DNA of 42,727 bases from Prochlorococcus sp. AH-716-J09 (GTDB lineage Bacteria > Cyanobacteriota > Cyanobacteriia > PCC-6307 > Cyanobiaceae). Under the pieces are notes generated by a model that did no database searches, had not been told where the DNA came from, and saw only the letters and a list, made by a program, of their open reading frames with translations. Location of the stretch: positions 1-42,727 of the forward strand of contig JAOOLS010000002.1 in assembly GCA_028408915.1 (NCBI GenBank), written 5' to 3'. Every line of letters starts with the position of its first letter. Position 1 is the first letter of the stretch. The position numbers were made by a program, and so were the translations under genes. Positions 9,951 through 19,677 of this stretch are shown one piece after another.

Positions 9951-10607
9951 ATGCAGAATGGCCTTGATAACCCTGGACCATCTACTATATTTTTGGTTTT
10001 CATCGCAGGACTTTTAACAAGTCTTGGCCCATGTTCATTATCATTACTTCCAATCACAATTGCTTATATAGGAGGAACACAGAAAAATAAATTTAAACTT
10101 ATTAGTTTTTCAGGAGGAGTCGTTTTTTCACTCGTTGCGCTTGGTGCTGCCAGTGGATTCTTAGGTAGGATATATGGGCGAATCCCATCTTTTTACACTT
10201 CGATCGTTGCTTTGATAGCAATAATAATGGGTTTAAATTTACTAGGTATTCTAAAGTTTCAGTTCCCGAATGGACCTGATATAAAAATAATTGAAGATAA
10301 AATACCAACATTTATAGCACCTTTTGCCATAGGAACTACTTTTGGACTAGCTTCTTCACCTTGCATTACTCCAGTTTTAGCAACTCTTCTTGCTTGGGTA
10401 TCGCAAGCTAAAAATCCAATAATATCTATTATTTTTTTATTTTTCTTTGGGATAGGACAAGTAACCCCATTAATCGTTGCAGGAGCTACTGCAGAAAACT
10501 TAAAACAACTTTTGGCGCTTAGAAAATTTAGTCAAATAATTCCGACTTTAAGTGGGATATTTCTGGTTTCCCTAGGGTTATTAAATTTATTATCAAATTG
10601 GATTTGA
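9951..10607 (+). CDS. ccdA: Cytochrome c biogenesis thiol transporter CcdA
   Basis: The 218-aa polytopic protein has six hydrophobic segments and the two conserved cysteines of the CcdA/DsbD family, in SLGPCSLSLLPITIAYIGG (first helix) and SSPCITPVLATLLAW (fourth). It passes reducing equivalents across the thylakoid/plasma membrane to keep apocytochrome c haem-binding cysteines reduced. Its stop codon is immediately followed by the ATG of ccs1, the System II partner, so the two are co-transcribed. The frame is open upstream to 9882 without another ATG; the N-terminus could be longer if a non-standard start is used. Confidence 0.93.
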   Translation: MQNGLDNPGPSTIFLVFIAGLLTSLGPCSLSLLPITIAYIGGTQKNKFKLISFSGGVVFSLVALGAASGFLGRIYGRIPSFYTSIVALIAIIMGLNLLGILKFQFPNGPDIKIIEDKIPTFIAPFAIGTTFGLASSPCITPVLATLLAWVSQAKNPIISIIFLFFFGIGQVTPLIVAGATAENLKQLLALRKFSQIIPTLSGIFLVSLGLLNLLSNWI

Positions 10608-11896
10608 ATGATTATTTTTAAGAATCTAATATTAAAAATATCAAGTTTAAGATTTGCCATATCACTGATAATTTTCATAGCTATTACAAGCGGCATAGGG
10701 ACTTTTATACCTCAAGGTAGTAGTGATAAATTTTATATTGATAATTTCGATAATGCTCCCATTTTTGGATTTTTAGATGGAGGCAAAGTCTTAAAGCTTC
10801 AGTTGGATCACATATATACAAGCTTTTGGTTTTTATTTGCTTTAATTCTTCTTTGCCTTTCTCTAGCAGCTTGTAGTTTCAGGAGGCAAATCCCTTCATT
10901 AAAAGCCTCATTAAAATGGATTGAATACAACAGCGAAAAAAAATTTAGCAAACTGCAACTAACTACAAGTCATCCAATCAATCAAGATGGAGAACATTTA
11001 TCAAAAGTAGAATTATTACTTAAAAAAAAAAGGATGGAAAACATACAAATTTAAAAGTCATATTTCTGCAAGAAGGGGTTTAATTGGGAAAATAGGTCCT
11101 TTAGTTGTACATATCGGATTAATAGTCTTACTTATAGGCTCAGCATATGGAAGTTTTACAAGTCAAACAAAAGAACAATACTTACTGCCTGGAGAAAGTT
11201 TGGATCTTGTTAATGAGAGCACAAACTCAAAAGCAAATGTAAAATTAGTCAATTTTTCTATAGAACGAGAAAGTGATGGTGTACCCAAACAGTTTATTTC
11301 AAAATTAAATTTTTCTTCTGAGGATCTAAATCTAAATGAAATAAAAACCACCAAAGTTAATCACCCAATCAGGTTTAAAGGATTAACTATTTATCAAGCA
11401 GATTGGGCAATATCAAATGTTGTTTTGGAAATAGATAATATCCTTTATCAATTACAATTAAAGGAGATTCCCGAAATCGGTAATCAAGTTTGGGGTGTTT
11501 TAATTGAATTAGGATCAGAGACTAAAAAAAATTTCCTTTTAACAATAGATAATGAAAATGGTCCACTTAAAATTTCGAATATAGAAAATTTTTCCGGGAT
11601 TAATCTCTATACCAATGACAATCCTATAGAAGTTAATTCTTCAAGGGTTTCTCTGAAAAAAATAATTCCCAGTAGTGGTTTAATAATAAAAAAATGATCC
11701 GTCTATACCATTTATTTACTTTTCTTTTATTTTAATAATTTTTGGAACAATAATAAGTCTTATACCAACTAACCAATTATGGATTCTTGTAAATAAAGAA
11801 TCACAAAAGTTATCTATTGGAGGCCTTAGTAATAAAAATCTAGTTGGTTTTAAAAAAGAATTTTTTAAATTATCAGAAGAAATAAAAAAATTTTAA
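10608..11896 (+). CDS. ccs1: Cytochrome c biogenesis protein Ccs1 (ResB/CcsB), with two apparent frameshifts
   Basis: This System II haem ligation protein works with CcsA (not in this window). Frame 1 gives [20 protein letters not shown] and [20 protein letters not shown], conserved N-terminal helices, and stops at about 11054. Removing one A from the A10 run at 11022-11031 continues into [20 protein letters not shown] and [21 protein letters not shown] second break follows at the A7 run 11688-11694: removing one A continues from GLIIKN into [20 protein letters not shown] and [12 protein letters not shown], the conserved last helix, ending at TAA 11894-11896. With both corrections the protein is 428 aa, with four membrane segments and a large lumenal domain. 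The end overlaps queF by four bases, tail to tail. Confidence 0.88.
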
Positions 11897-12303
11897 TTTC
11901 TTTTCTGACCACTAAAAATATCTAACTGCATAGAAACATTACCTCTGGGGTTAAATGCAGCGTTTAAATGTATCCAGTGAGGTAGACCTTCATTCACTAA
12001 ATCATCCATAATTCTATTCACAACTTCCTCATGTGATATTTTTATATCTCTAAAATTATTAATATAAAGCTTTAAAGACTTCAACTCATAGACTCTCAAA
12101 TTTGGTTGATAAATGATATTTAGCTTTGCAAAATCTGGATAACCAGAAAAAGGGCACTTACATGTAAATTCAGGTAACTGAATAGAAATTTCATAAATTC
12201 TTTTCTTGTTCGGATTATCGAAACAAATTATTTTTGATTCTTCAATAATTCTTTCACCATATAGCGGTTTTTGAGTCGAATCTTCTAATTTAGCTGTATT
12301 CAT
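11893..12303 (-). CDS. queF: NADPH-dependent 7-cyano-7-deazaguanine reductase QueF
   Basis: This enzyme reduces preQ0 to preQ1 in queuosine tRNA modification. The 136-aa length fits the short, YkvM-type (unimodular) family. The catalytic pair is visible as Cys50 and Asp57 in [15 protein letters not shown], seven residues apart as in the Bacillus enzyme. The diagnostic QueF motif reads [36 protein letters not shown] ends the fold. It begins with ATG at 12303, convergent with ccs1 and divergent from the glnB region. Confidence 0.95.
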   Translation of the reverse strand: MNTAKLEDSTQKPLYGERIIEESKIICFDNPNKKRIYEISIQLPEFTCKCPFSGYPDFAKLNIIYQPNLRVYELKSLKLYINNFRDIKISHEEVVNRIMDDLVNEGLPHWIHLNAAFNPRGNVSMQLDIFSGQKRN

Positions 12304-12424
12304 TTTTTTAGAACTTTTTTACTAAACCTATATAAAAACTATATATAAAGATAAAAATTCGCAAATGTATCAACAAATCTAAGTATTACAATTGACTAAG
12401 CCAAAAGCTGTTAAATCTTATTTT

Positions 12425-12468
12425 TGTATCAGTCGTAACATTCATAATGTCAGCCAAAAGGGTTATAT
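12425..12468 (+). promoter_or_regulatory. NtcA-like box and -10 element upstream of glnB
   Basis: TGTATCAGTCGTAACA at 12425-12440 matches the looser NtcA consensus GT-N10-AC and the outer palindrome TGT-N10-ACA; against GTA-N8-TAC it has one mismatch (AAC). Twenty-two bases later comes TTATAT (12463-12468), the spacing seen at NtcA-activated promoters. The predicted start is near 12474, upstream of the small ORF and glnB. PII genes are classical members of the NtcA (nitrogen control) regulon, so this context is supportive. Confidence 0.55.
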
Positions 12469-12491
12469 GTGTTTAGTTCAATGAAAAATTA

Positions 12492-12703
12492 ATGGACATT
12501 TGTTTGATAACTATCGATAACAACTTAAATAAATCCCTTCAACCAAAAAAAGCGCATTCGGAATGTTATGGCTTCAAACACACTTTGAGAATGATCAATG
12601 GGAAGCTTTGTCAAATAGTACAGTAATAATTTCTGAAGAAAATTCCCAACTTTTAATTGAAGACGCCACGAACGCAGGCCTTAATATTGAATGTTTTTTC
12701 TGA
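12492..12703 (+). CDS. Small conserved protein before glnB, probably frameshifted
   Basis: The intact part is a 46-aa frame from ATG 12563 (MLWLQTHFENDQWEAL, ending GLNIECFF). A second open frame starts at ATG 12492 (MDICLITIDNNLNKSLQPKK) and reaches the A7 run at 12545-12551. One more A in that run would fuse them into a 70-aa protein with KKSAFGMLWLQTH at the joint. I do not know its function. It lies between an NtcA-like promoter and glnB on the same strand, so it may be co-expressed with nitrogen signalling. It has no membrane segment. Either the short form or the joined form could be correct. Confidence 0.45.
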
Positions 12704-12740
12704 TATTTCAATGTTGGATGTTTTCCCAAAAAACAATTAA

Positions 12741-13103
<363 letters not shown>

Positions 13104-13104
13104 T

Positions 13105-13919
13105 TCAAAGAGTTTCATTTACTAAATTTTGTATATATTCACTATTAATTTTTTTATTTGATTGACTTCTTAGGGTCATCCAAGCTAAATATTCATGATT
13201 TCCAGCAGGACCTACTAAAGGAGAAGCTATCAAATTCTTTATATTCCATTGGAAATTCTTAGCAGCATAAATAACAGACTCTATTGCCTCAGTATGAAAT
13301 CTAGGATTGCGAACAACACCGCCTTTACTGACTTTATCTTTACCCACCTCAAATTGGGGTTTAATCAAAAATATTCCTTCAATACAATCACCTTCTAATA
13401 AATTACCAATAGATTTAAAAACTAACTTTAATGAAATAAAAGACAAATCAGCAACCACAAAATTTGGCAACTCATTACTTCTAGATAAAAGATCATTAGG
13501 TTTTAAATTTCGAATATTAGTTCGTTCAAAAAGTATGACTTTTGGATTATTTCTAATCTTCCATGCAGTCTGCCCATAACCAACATCTATCCCGTAAACT
13601 AACTTTGCTCCTTGTTGCAATAAGCAATCAGTAAATCCCCCAGTAGAGATTCCTGCGTCAATACATATTTTATCTTTTACTTTAATTTCAAGTTTATTAA
13701 ATGCCTCCAACAATTTTTTTCGCCGCCCCTTGATACAAACATAGGTTCGGAATCAATAAAAAATTCAGACCCAATTAATACTTGTTGTCCAGGTTTATCC
13801 CATACTTTTCCATTGATATCTCTAACCTTGCCCGCAAGAATTAAACCTTGGGCTTTTTGACGAGTTTCACATAAACCACTTTTAAGAAGATAAAGGTCTA
13901 ATCTACTTTTCTTAATCAT
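13105..13919 (-). CDS. tlyA: TlyA-family rRNA methyltransferase, with apparent frameshift
   Basis: The N-terminal S4-like RNA-binding domain (SRLDLYLLKSGLCETRQKAQ, then GLILAGKVRDINGKVWDKPG) runs to FVSRGGEK. The Rossmann methyltransferase domain follows in another frame: DKICIDAGISTGGFTDCLLQ with the SAM-binding glycine motif, YGIDVGYGQTAWKIR, VADLSFISLKLVF and LIKPQFEVGKDKVSKGGVVR. The break is at the T7 run 13714-13720 (A7 on the coding strand). One extra A gives RGGEKKLLEAFNKL and a 271-aa protein, the usual length. Relatives 2'-O-methylate cytidines in rRNA; some are annotated as hemolysin A. Neither fragment alone is likely to be functional. Confidence 0.9.
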
Positions 13920-13995
13920 CTATTAATCAATAAAAAAGGACTGAATAATGAACTTCTAAAAGATTAAGATCCAAATTCTTTAATACCTTCCAATT

Positions 13996-14145
13996 TTAAA
14001 TAAGAACTAAAAAATTACCCATTATTAACGAAAGGAATAAAGGAATAAATGCAAACATTGTTATATTTAAGCTTTCTAAATTAGCCAGAAAAATGTTTAC
14101 ATAAGAAAATAATATCCAGGCAAATATGTTCAATGGCAAGTACAT
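13996..14145 (-). CDS. Possible small membrane protein, 49 aa
   Basis: A short frame from ATG 14145 (MYLPLNIFAWILFSYVNIFL, ending IMGNFLVLI) encodes two hydrophobic segments separated by a short polar turn (LESLN). The frame remains open upstream to 14265, but that part would overlap the start of divergent purB and is basic and unlike the rest, so I prefer the inner start. I recognise no family. The hydrophobic pattern is suggestive, but AT-rich sequence readily encodes such stretches. Low confidence. Confidence 0.3.
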   Translation of the reverse strand: MYLPLNIFAWILFSYVNIFLANLESLNITMFAFIPLFLSLIMGNFLVLI

Positions 14146-14210
14146 CTTTAAGGTATAGAGCAATAATTCGATTTTGGTTATAAAGTTTAAATTGATAATT
14201 AATAAAAATT

Positions 14211-15506
14211 GTGATCGAGCGTTACACATTACCCGAAATGGGGAAAATCTGGACTGATAGCGCAAAATTCCAGAGTTGGCTTAAGGTTGAAATAGCTGCA
14301 TGTGAAGCAAACTTTTCTCTGGGAAAAATTCCTGAGAATGCCATTAAAGAGATACGTTCAAATGCAAAGTTTGATGAATCTAGAATCACAGAAATTGAGA
14401 AAGAAGTTAAACATGATGTCATAGCATTCCTTACAAGCGTTAATGAATTTGTAGGAGATTCTGGAAGATATATACATGTTGGTATGACCAGTAGTGATGT
14501 ACTTGATACTGGCTTATCTCTTCAGTTAAAAGATTCTTGCGAATTGTTATTAGAAGAAATTGAGAACCTAGAAAATGAAGTCAGATTATTAGCAAGGAAG
14601 CATAAAAATACCTTAATGGTTGGCAGATCTCATGCAATTCATGGGGAGCCAATTTCCTTCGGTTTTAAACTTGCTGGATGGTTAGCAGAAATAATAAGGA
14701 ACAAAAAAAGATTGTTAACACTGAAAGAATCAGTAGCTATTGGACAAATAAGTGGTGCGATGGGAACTTACGCTAATACGAATCCCAAAGTAGAACAAAT
14801 AACTTGTGATTTACTCGGCTTAAAGCCAGATACAGCAAGTACGCAGGTCATATCGAGAGACAGGCATGCAGAATATGTTCAAACTATTGCACTAGTTGGC
14901 GCTTCTCTAGATAGATTCGCAACTGAAATAAGAAATTTACAAAGAACTGATGTTTTAGAAGTTGAGGAGGGCTTTACAAAAGGGCAAAAAGGAAGTTCTG
15001 CCATGCCTCATAAAAGAAATCCTATTCGAAGTGAAAGAGTAAGCGGTTTAGCAAGAATTTTGAGGAGTTACGTCTTAACAGCACTGGAAAATGTTCCACT
15101 TTGGCACGAAAGAGATATAAGTCATAGTTCAAATGAACGTATTATGTTACCTGACGTATCAATCTGTTTGCATTTTATGCTCAGGGAAATGAAAGATATA
15201 GTAAGCAATTTAGAAGTTTATCCAAAAAATATGCTCAAAAATTTAAATATTTATGGTGGTGTAATCTTTAGTCAGAAAGTTTTACTTTTGCTTGTAAAGA
15301 AAGGGTTGTCTAGAGAAAAAGCTTATAGCTTAGTACAAAAAAATGCGCATCATGCATGGAATACCGAAAATGGGAATTTCAAACAAAATATAGAGAGAGA
15401 TAATGAAATAATGGATTTTATTGATCAAAGTGACTTAGAAGAATGTTTTAACCCTTCAATTCATCTCAATAATTTAAGTGTAATATGGGAGAAGTTAGGT
15501 ATCTAG
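14211..15506 (+). CDS. purB: Adenylosuccinate lyase
   Basis: This 431-aa enzyme removes fumarate from SAICAR and from adenylosuccinate in purine synthesis. It starts with GTG (IERYTLPEMGKIWTDSAKFQ is the expected N-terminus). Superfamily signatures are present: HVGMTSSDVLDTGLSLQL, GRSHAIHGEPISFGFKLAGW and the mobile catalytic loop GSSAMPHKRNPIRSE. The product fumarate is the substrate of the fumarase encoded 48 bases downstream on the same strand, so the pair forms a small functional unit. Confidence 0.97.
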   Translation: MIERYTLPEMGKIWTDSAKFQSWLKVEIAACEANFSLGKIPENAIKEIRSNAKFDESRITEIEKEVKHDVIAFLTSVNEFVGDSGRYIHVGMTSSDVLDTGLSLQLKDSCELLLEEIENLENEVRLLARKHKNTLMVGRSHAIHGEPISFGFKLAGWLAEIIRNKKRLLTLKESVAIGQISGAMGTYANTNPKVEQITCDLLGLKPDTASTQVISRDRHAEYVQTIALVGASLDRFATEIRNLQRTDVLEVEEGFTKGQKGSSAMPHKRNPIRSERVSGLARILRSYVLTALENVPLWHERDISHSSNERIMLPDVSICLHFMLREMKDIVSNLEVYPKNMLKNLNIYGGVIFSQKVLLLLVKKGLSREKAYSLVQKNAHHAWNTENGNFKQNIERDNEIMDFIDQSDLEECFNPSIHLNNLSVIWEKLGI

Positions 15507-15511
15507 GATTA

Positions 15512-15547
15512 CTGAAAACCTTATCTAAGTTAAACCAGTGTTTTCAG
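15512..15547 (+). other. Inverted repeat in the purB-fumC spacer
   Basis: CTGAAAAC (15512-15519) and GTTTTCAG (15540-15547) form a perfect 8-bp stem enclosing 20 bases. The 3' arm runs into the likely ribosome binding site AGAGGAA of fumC, which starts at 15555. There is no U-tract, so it is not a typical terminator. It could modulate fumC translation or mark a processing site; this is inference only. Confidence 0.4.
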
Positions 15548-15554
15548 AGGAATA

Positions 15555-16940
15555 ATGACAAAAAACTTTAGGATTGAAAAAGATAGTATGGGAACAATAG
15601 AGGTTCCCATTGAAGCTTTGTGGGGCGCTCAAACACAAAGATCGATAAAAAATTTTTCTATTGGAGAAGAATTAATTCCAATTGAATTAATTTATTCACT
15701 CACCCTCATAAAAAAAGCTGCTTCAATCGCGAATTTCAATTTAGGGTTAATAGATAAAAGAAAAAAAGATTTGATTGTAGAGGCATGTAAAGAAATACTT
15801 GATGGGCTTCATGATTCACAGTTTCCCTTAAAGGTTTGGCAAACAGGAAGTGGCACTCAAACAAATATGAATGTTAATGAGGTAATTTCAAATATTGCAG
15901 CATTAAAAACAAATTCAGAGCTTGGTAGTCATCAACCAATTCATCCTAATGATGATGTAAATAAATCTCAGTCAACTAATGATACTTTTCCTGCTGCTAT
16001 TCAAATATCAGTTGTTAATGAAATAATCAAAAATTTAGTTCCAACGATACGAGAACTTACTAAGATCCTTGATAAAAAAAGTAAACAATGGAAAAATCTC
16101 ATAAAGATAGGAAGAACCCATTTTCAAGATGCAGTGCCCCTTACTTTTGGGCAAGAAATATCAGGATGGTCAGAGCAACTTAAAGATGCTGAGAATGCAA
16201 TTATTATAAGTCTGAATGAATTGTATTTTTTACCTTTGGGAGGAACTGCAGTTGGAACAGGGATTAATTGTCCAAAAGGATTTTGTGAAGAGTCTATAAA
16301 ATCAATTTCCGATGATACTAATCTAATGTTCTATAAATCAAAAAATAATTTTTCCATCATGGCTTCGCATGATCGTCTAGCTCAAGTAATGAGTCAGATA
16401 AAAATATTAGCAGGCGCATTATTTAAAATTTCAAATGATATAAAAATTCTATCTTCTGGTCCAAGATCAGGAATATATGAACTAATTATTCCTCAAAATG
16501 AACCTGGAAGTTCTATCATGCCGGGTAAAGTGAATCCAACTCAATGCGAAGCCTTATCAATGGTTTGCACTCAGATAATGGGTCTTGAATATGCAGTCTC
16601 AATGGCAAATTCTAGCGGCACTTTACAGATGAATGAATATAAGCCTCTTATTGGATTTAATATTCTCACAAGTTTAAAATTACTTAAAAATGTAATAGAA
16701 AACTTCAGAATAAATTTAGTTGATGGGATGGAACCTAATCAAAAGAAAATGAAGTTAAATTTAGAAAATTCACTAATGTTGGTTACAGCCATAGTTCCAA
16801 AAGTTGGTTATGAAAAAGCAGCTAAAATTGCAAACCTTGCCTTCAAAGAATCATTAAATTTAAAAGAGGCAACACTTAAATTAGGTTATTTAAACGAAGA
16901 TGAATTTGATGAAACAATGAATATCAATTCAATGATTTAA
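15555..16940 (+). CDS. fumC: Class II fumarate hydratase
   Basis: The 461-aa enzyme interconverts fumarate and malate. It begins KNFRIEKDSMGTIEVPIEAL with WGAQTQRS, then has the class II active-site segments GSGTQTNMNVNEVI, NKSQSTNDTFPAAI and GRTHFQDAVPLTFGQE. The superfamily loop GSSIMPGKVNPTQCEAL is intact. It is an iron-free fumarase, unlike the oxygen-sensitive class I enzymes. Located just after purB, whose reactions release fumarate, it is probably co-transcribed with it. It is convergent with the helicase gene, whose end lies 10 bases away. Confidence 0.97.
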   Translation: MTKNFRIEKDSMGTIEVPIEALWGAQTQRSIKNFSIGEELIPIELIYSLTLIKKAASIANFNLGLIDKRKKDLIVEACKEILDGLHDSQFPLKVWQTGSGTQTNMNVNEVISNIAALKTNSELGSHQPIHPNDDVNKSQSTNDTFPAAIQISVVNEIIKNLVPTIRELTKILDKKSKQWKNLIKIGRTHFQDAVPLTFGQEISGWSEQLKDAENAIIISLNELYFLPLGGTAVGTGINCPKGFCEESIKSISDDTNLMFYKSKNNFSIMASHDRLAQVMSQIKILAGALFKISNDIKILSSGPRSGIYELIIPQNEPGSSIMPGKVNPTQCEALSMVCTQIMGLEYAVSMANSSGTLQMNEYKPLIGFNILTSLKLLKNVIENFRINLVDGMEPNQKKMKLNLENSLMLVTAIVPKVGYEKAAKIANLAFKESLNLKEATLKLGYLNEDEFDETMNINSMI

Positions 16941-16950
16941 TTAAAAAAAT

Positions 16951-19677
16951 TTAAGAATTATTATCAATTCTTTTTGTTGCAGGATTAATATCTTCAGAGA
17001 CTTTTATAAGATCATTAGATTCAGAAACAGGAAAACGATTTATAGCTTTTAATGCTAGTTTTGCTTTGCTTTTTAATTTATTACTAACACCAATACAGTA
17101 TTGCACTTGAGAAAGGACATCAATTGATCTTCTAATAATCCTCACTACATCACCTTCGTCTAATGAAGTATTAAAAACCAAATCTTTCCATTTTTTTCCT
17201 CTTGCCCATTCAGAAATAATTCCAGTCAACTCTGTTTCTAAATAGATAGGAATTTCAATATGAAACTTATTTTGTTGAAAAGAGACTAATTTTCTTAAAC
17301 CATCTAATTCGTTAAAAACATCTATTACCTTTAAAGAAGGCTTGAAATTACACCAAAGATTAGGCCTCCTTACATCAACACATATAGCTTGAATAATTGC
17401 AGCTAACTCAGGAGGATCTAAATCGTCTAAATAACCACTAACTAAAACAAGACCAATCCATAATTCATTTTCACTTCTTATTGCACCCACTGTTTGTCCA
17501 ACTTCCGTCAATTCCAAATCATTTAAACAACCAAAATGATTCAAAATTTGTATCAAATCGGTAAAAGTTCTCCAGTTATGATTTTCTTTATCCTCAAGAA
17601 ATTTTTTTCTACTATTTATTTCTTGTTCAACATCAATAATTCTTTTTCTATATTTCTTTAATTTCTTGGAGTCTCCAAATCTGTGTGCAGGATGATCAGT
17701 AACTGTTTCTTCTAAATTATTAATTTGTTGCTGTTGTGCCAAAACTTCCGTTGTCAAATCATATTGTGGAGTTTGTAAATCATTTTTTTTAGAAACTTCA
17801 AAAATTCGATCCGCATAACACTGCGACATATCATCTCCCCTAAATACCTCTCCAGAAAAAAACATCTTTGGCACTTCAAGTCCTAAAACATCAATTGCAT
17901 CCAAATCATTAAAAATACTTACTATATATGAGGGTTTTATAAGAATAAATAAATTATCAATTGTTAAACACAATAAACTCTTAATTTTTTGGGATTCATA
18001 TATTTTCTTACAAATTAATCCTGGAACAATTTTTCTTTTCATTTGAGGAGCTTTGATTGAAATTAAGCTTCCATCTTCAATAAATGGGAGTGCATTAGTT
18101 ATCTCTTCTGATAATTTTTCTGCTGATTGTTTTTCTAAAATTTTCAAGAGTCTTCTCTCTTCTTTAAGGCGATTTCTTAACTTTTCGTATGCATCAAAAT
18201 CTTTCCATGAAACGTTAGAAGTAATTTTTTTTAATTCAATTAAATCCTTATCTAACTTTTCAATAATTATATTCTCACCTGATGATTCACCTAAATATAA
18301 AAAACTACCAAAACTTCTTTTAATTAATTCTTTAGACTTTTCTAAAGTATAACTTTGCAAGAGATTAAGTACCATTCCATAGCTAGGAGTGAATTGACTT
18401 TCTAAGGAATTTGGTTTGCTAATAGCCAGTGCACTTGCTTCTTTGGCACCTTCGAATCTTGTTTGTAATGTAACTACATATCCCTGAGTATCTTTTCCTC
18501 TTCTTCCAGCTCTTCCTGACATTTGCAAAAATTCACTGCTAAATAATAATCTATGCCCATCTTCTGTCCTTTTAGATAAAGAAGAAATAACAGTTGTTCT
18601 TGCGGGCATATTTATTCCTGCAGCAAGAGTTTCAGTTGCAAAAACAACTTTTATTAAACCTTGCTGAAATAATTCTTCAATCAATTCTTTCCATGCAGGC
18701 AATAATCCAGCATGATGAGAAGCAATACCGCGTTTTAATGCCTCGCATTGAGATTTATCTTTAATTGCTTCCTGATTATTTTTAAGATAAACATCTAATT
18801 TTTGGGATATCATACTTGCTTCTGAATAACTTACTAAAGTTAAATCTTTTATATTCTCAATTGCCTTGTCACATCCTCTTCTACTAAAAATAAAATAAAT
18901 AGCTGGCAACATATTTCGTTCAGATAGTTTCGAGATCACAAAGCCAATTGAGGGAGACTTTGGTTGCATTATCCTTCCTACTTTTCCCCTTATTTTCTGC
19001 CCTTTAGGAGCTCTCCAAATCTTACAGTTTGGATGAATTCCATTACCCTTATTATTTAAAAGTGGGTGGAGGCCTTTAACACTGCAAAAAATAAAATCAA
19101 GAGGGACTGGTCTTTTATTACTATTAATTAGCGCTGTGGGCCCATGAACTTTTTCTATCCAATTTTGTAATTGATCTGCATTGGCTATTGTTGCTGATAA
19201 AGCTATTATTTGAGTTCTACTAGGGCAATGGATTATAGTTTCTTCCCAAACTGTGCCTCTTTGAGGGTCATTCATGTAATGACATTCATCAAGAATCACA
19301 GATTCTAAATTTTCTAAGGGATCATCAAATTCATCAAATTCGCCATAAAGCATATTCCTAAAAATCTCAGTCGTCATGACTAAGATTGGTGCTTCTCTAT
19401 TTATGCTTATATCTCCAGTTAAAAGACCAACTTTATTCTCACCATATTGATTAGCAAAATCTCTAAACTTTTGGTTTGACAGGGCCTTTAAAGGCGTTGT
19501 ATAAAAAACTCTGCTGTCATGAGATAAGCCTCTATATATAGCAAATTCACCTATCAATGTTTTACCCGAACCTGTTGGTGCCGTTAAAACAACAGAATTT
19601 CCGCTATTAATAGCTTGTATTGCTTCTAATTGGAAATCATCTAGCGGAAAGGGGAAATATTCCTCTAAATTAAGCAA
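16951..19677 (-). CDS. Ski2/Mtr4-like DExH-box RNA helicase
   Basis: This is a 908-aa superfamily 2 helicase. RecA domain 1 has the Q-like region FPFPLDDFQLEAI, the Walker A motif TAPTGSGKT (near residue 33), VILDECHYMND (DECH box) and ALSATIAN. RecA domain 2 has SHHAGLLPAWKELIEELFQQ, VVFATETLAAGINMPARTTV and QMSGRAGRRG. The C-terminal part contains the DSHCT-type helical region (LCVDVRRPN-like context around residue 770). Relatives act in RNA turnover or ribosome-associated processes; cyanobacterial and plastid members (ISE2-like) affect plastid RNA. The start is a TTG at 19677 and no in-frame ATG lies upstream. The reading frame is intact over 2.7 kb. Confidence 0.92.
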   Translation of the reverse strand: MLNLEEYFPFPLDDFQLEAIQAINSGNSVVLTAPTGSGKTLIGEFAIYRGLSHDSRVFYTTPLKALSNQKFRDFANQYGENKVGLLTGDISINREAPILVMTTEIFRNMLYGEFDEFDDPLENLESVILDECHYMNDPQRGTVWEETIIHCPSRTQIIALSATIANADQLQNWIEKVHGPTALINSNKRPVPLDFIFCSVKGLHPLLNNKGNGIHPNCKIWRAPKGQKIRGKVGRIMQPKSPSIGFVISKLSERNMLPAIYFIFSRRGCDKAIENIKDLTLVSYSEASMISQKLDVYLKNNQEAIKDKSQCEALKRGIASHHAGLLPAWKELIEELFQQGLIKVVFATETLAAGINMPARTTVISSLSKRTEDGHRLLFSSEFLQMSGRAGRRGKDTQGYVVTLQTRFEGAKEASALAISKPNSLESQFTPSYGMVLNLLQSYTLEKSKELIKRSFGSFLYLGESSGENIIIEKLDKDLIELKKITSNVSWKDFDAYEKLRNRLKEERRLLKILEKQSAEKLSEEITNALPFIEDGSLISIKAPQMKRKIVPGLICKKIYESQKIKSLLCLTIDNLFILIKPSYIVSIFNDLDAIDVLGLEVPKMFFSGEVFRGDDMSQCYADRIFEVSKKNDLQTPQYDLTTEVLAQQQQINNLEETVTDHPAHRFGDSKKLKKYRKRIIDVEQEINSRKKFLEDKENHNWRTFTDLIQILNHFGCLNDLELTEVGQTVGAIRSENELWIGLVLVSGYLDDLDPPELAAIIQAICVDVRRPNLWCNFKPSLKVIDVFNELDGLRKLVSFQQNKFHIEIPIYLETELTGIISEWARGKKWKDLVFNTSLDEGDVVRIIRRSIDVLSQVQYCIGVSNKLKSKAKLALKAINRFPVSESNDLIKVSEDINPATKRIDNNS

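Noticed and set aside
13996-14265. 89-aa version of the small membrane frame before purB
   Set aside because: Its first 40 codons overlap the purB start and lack the hydrophobic character of the rest; only the inner 49-aa form is kept, with low confidence.
18053-18352. 99-aa plus-strand frame
   Set aside because: Antisense to the intact helicase gene; low-complexity Ser/Leu/Lys composition typical of shadow frames.
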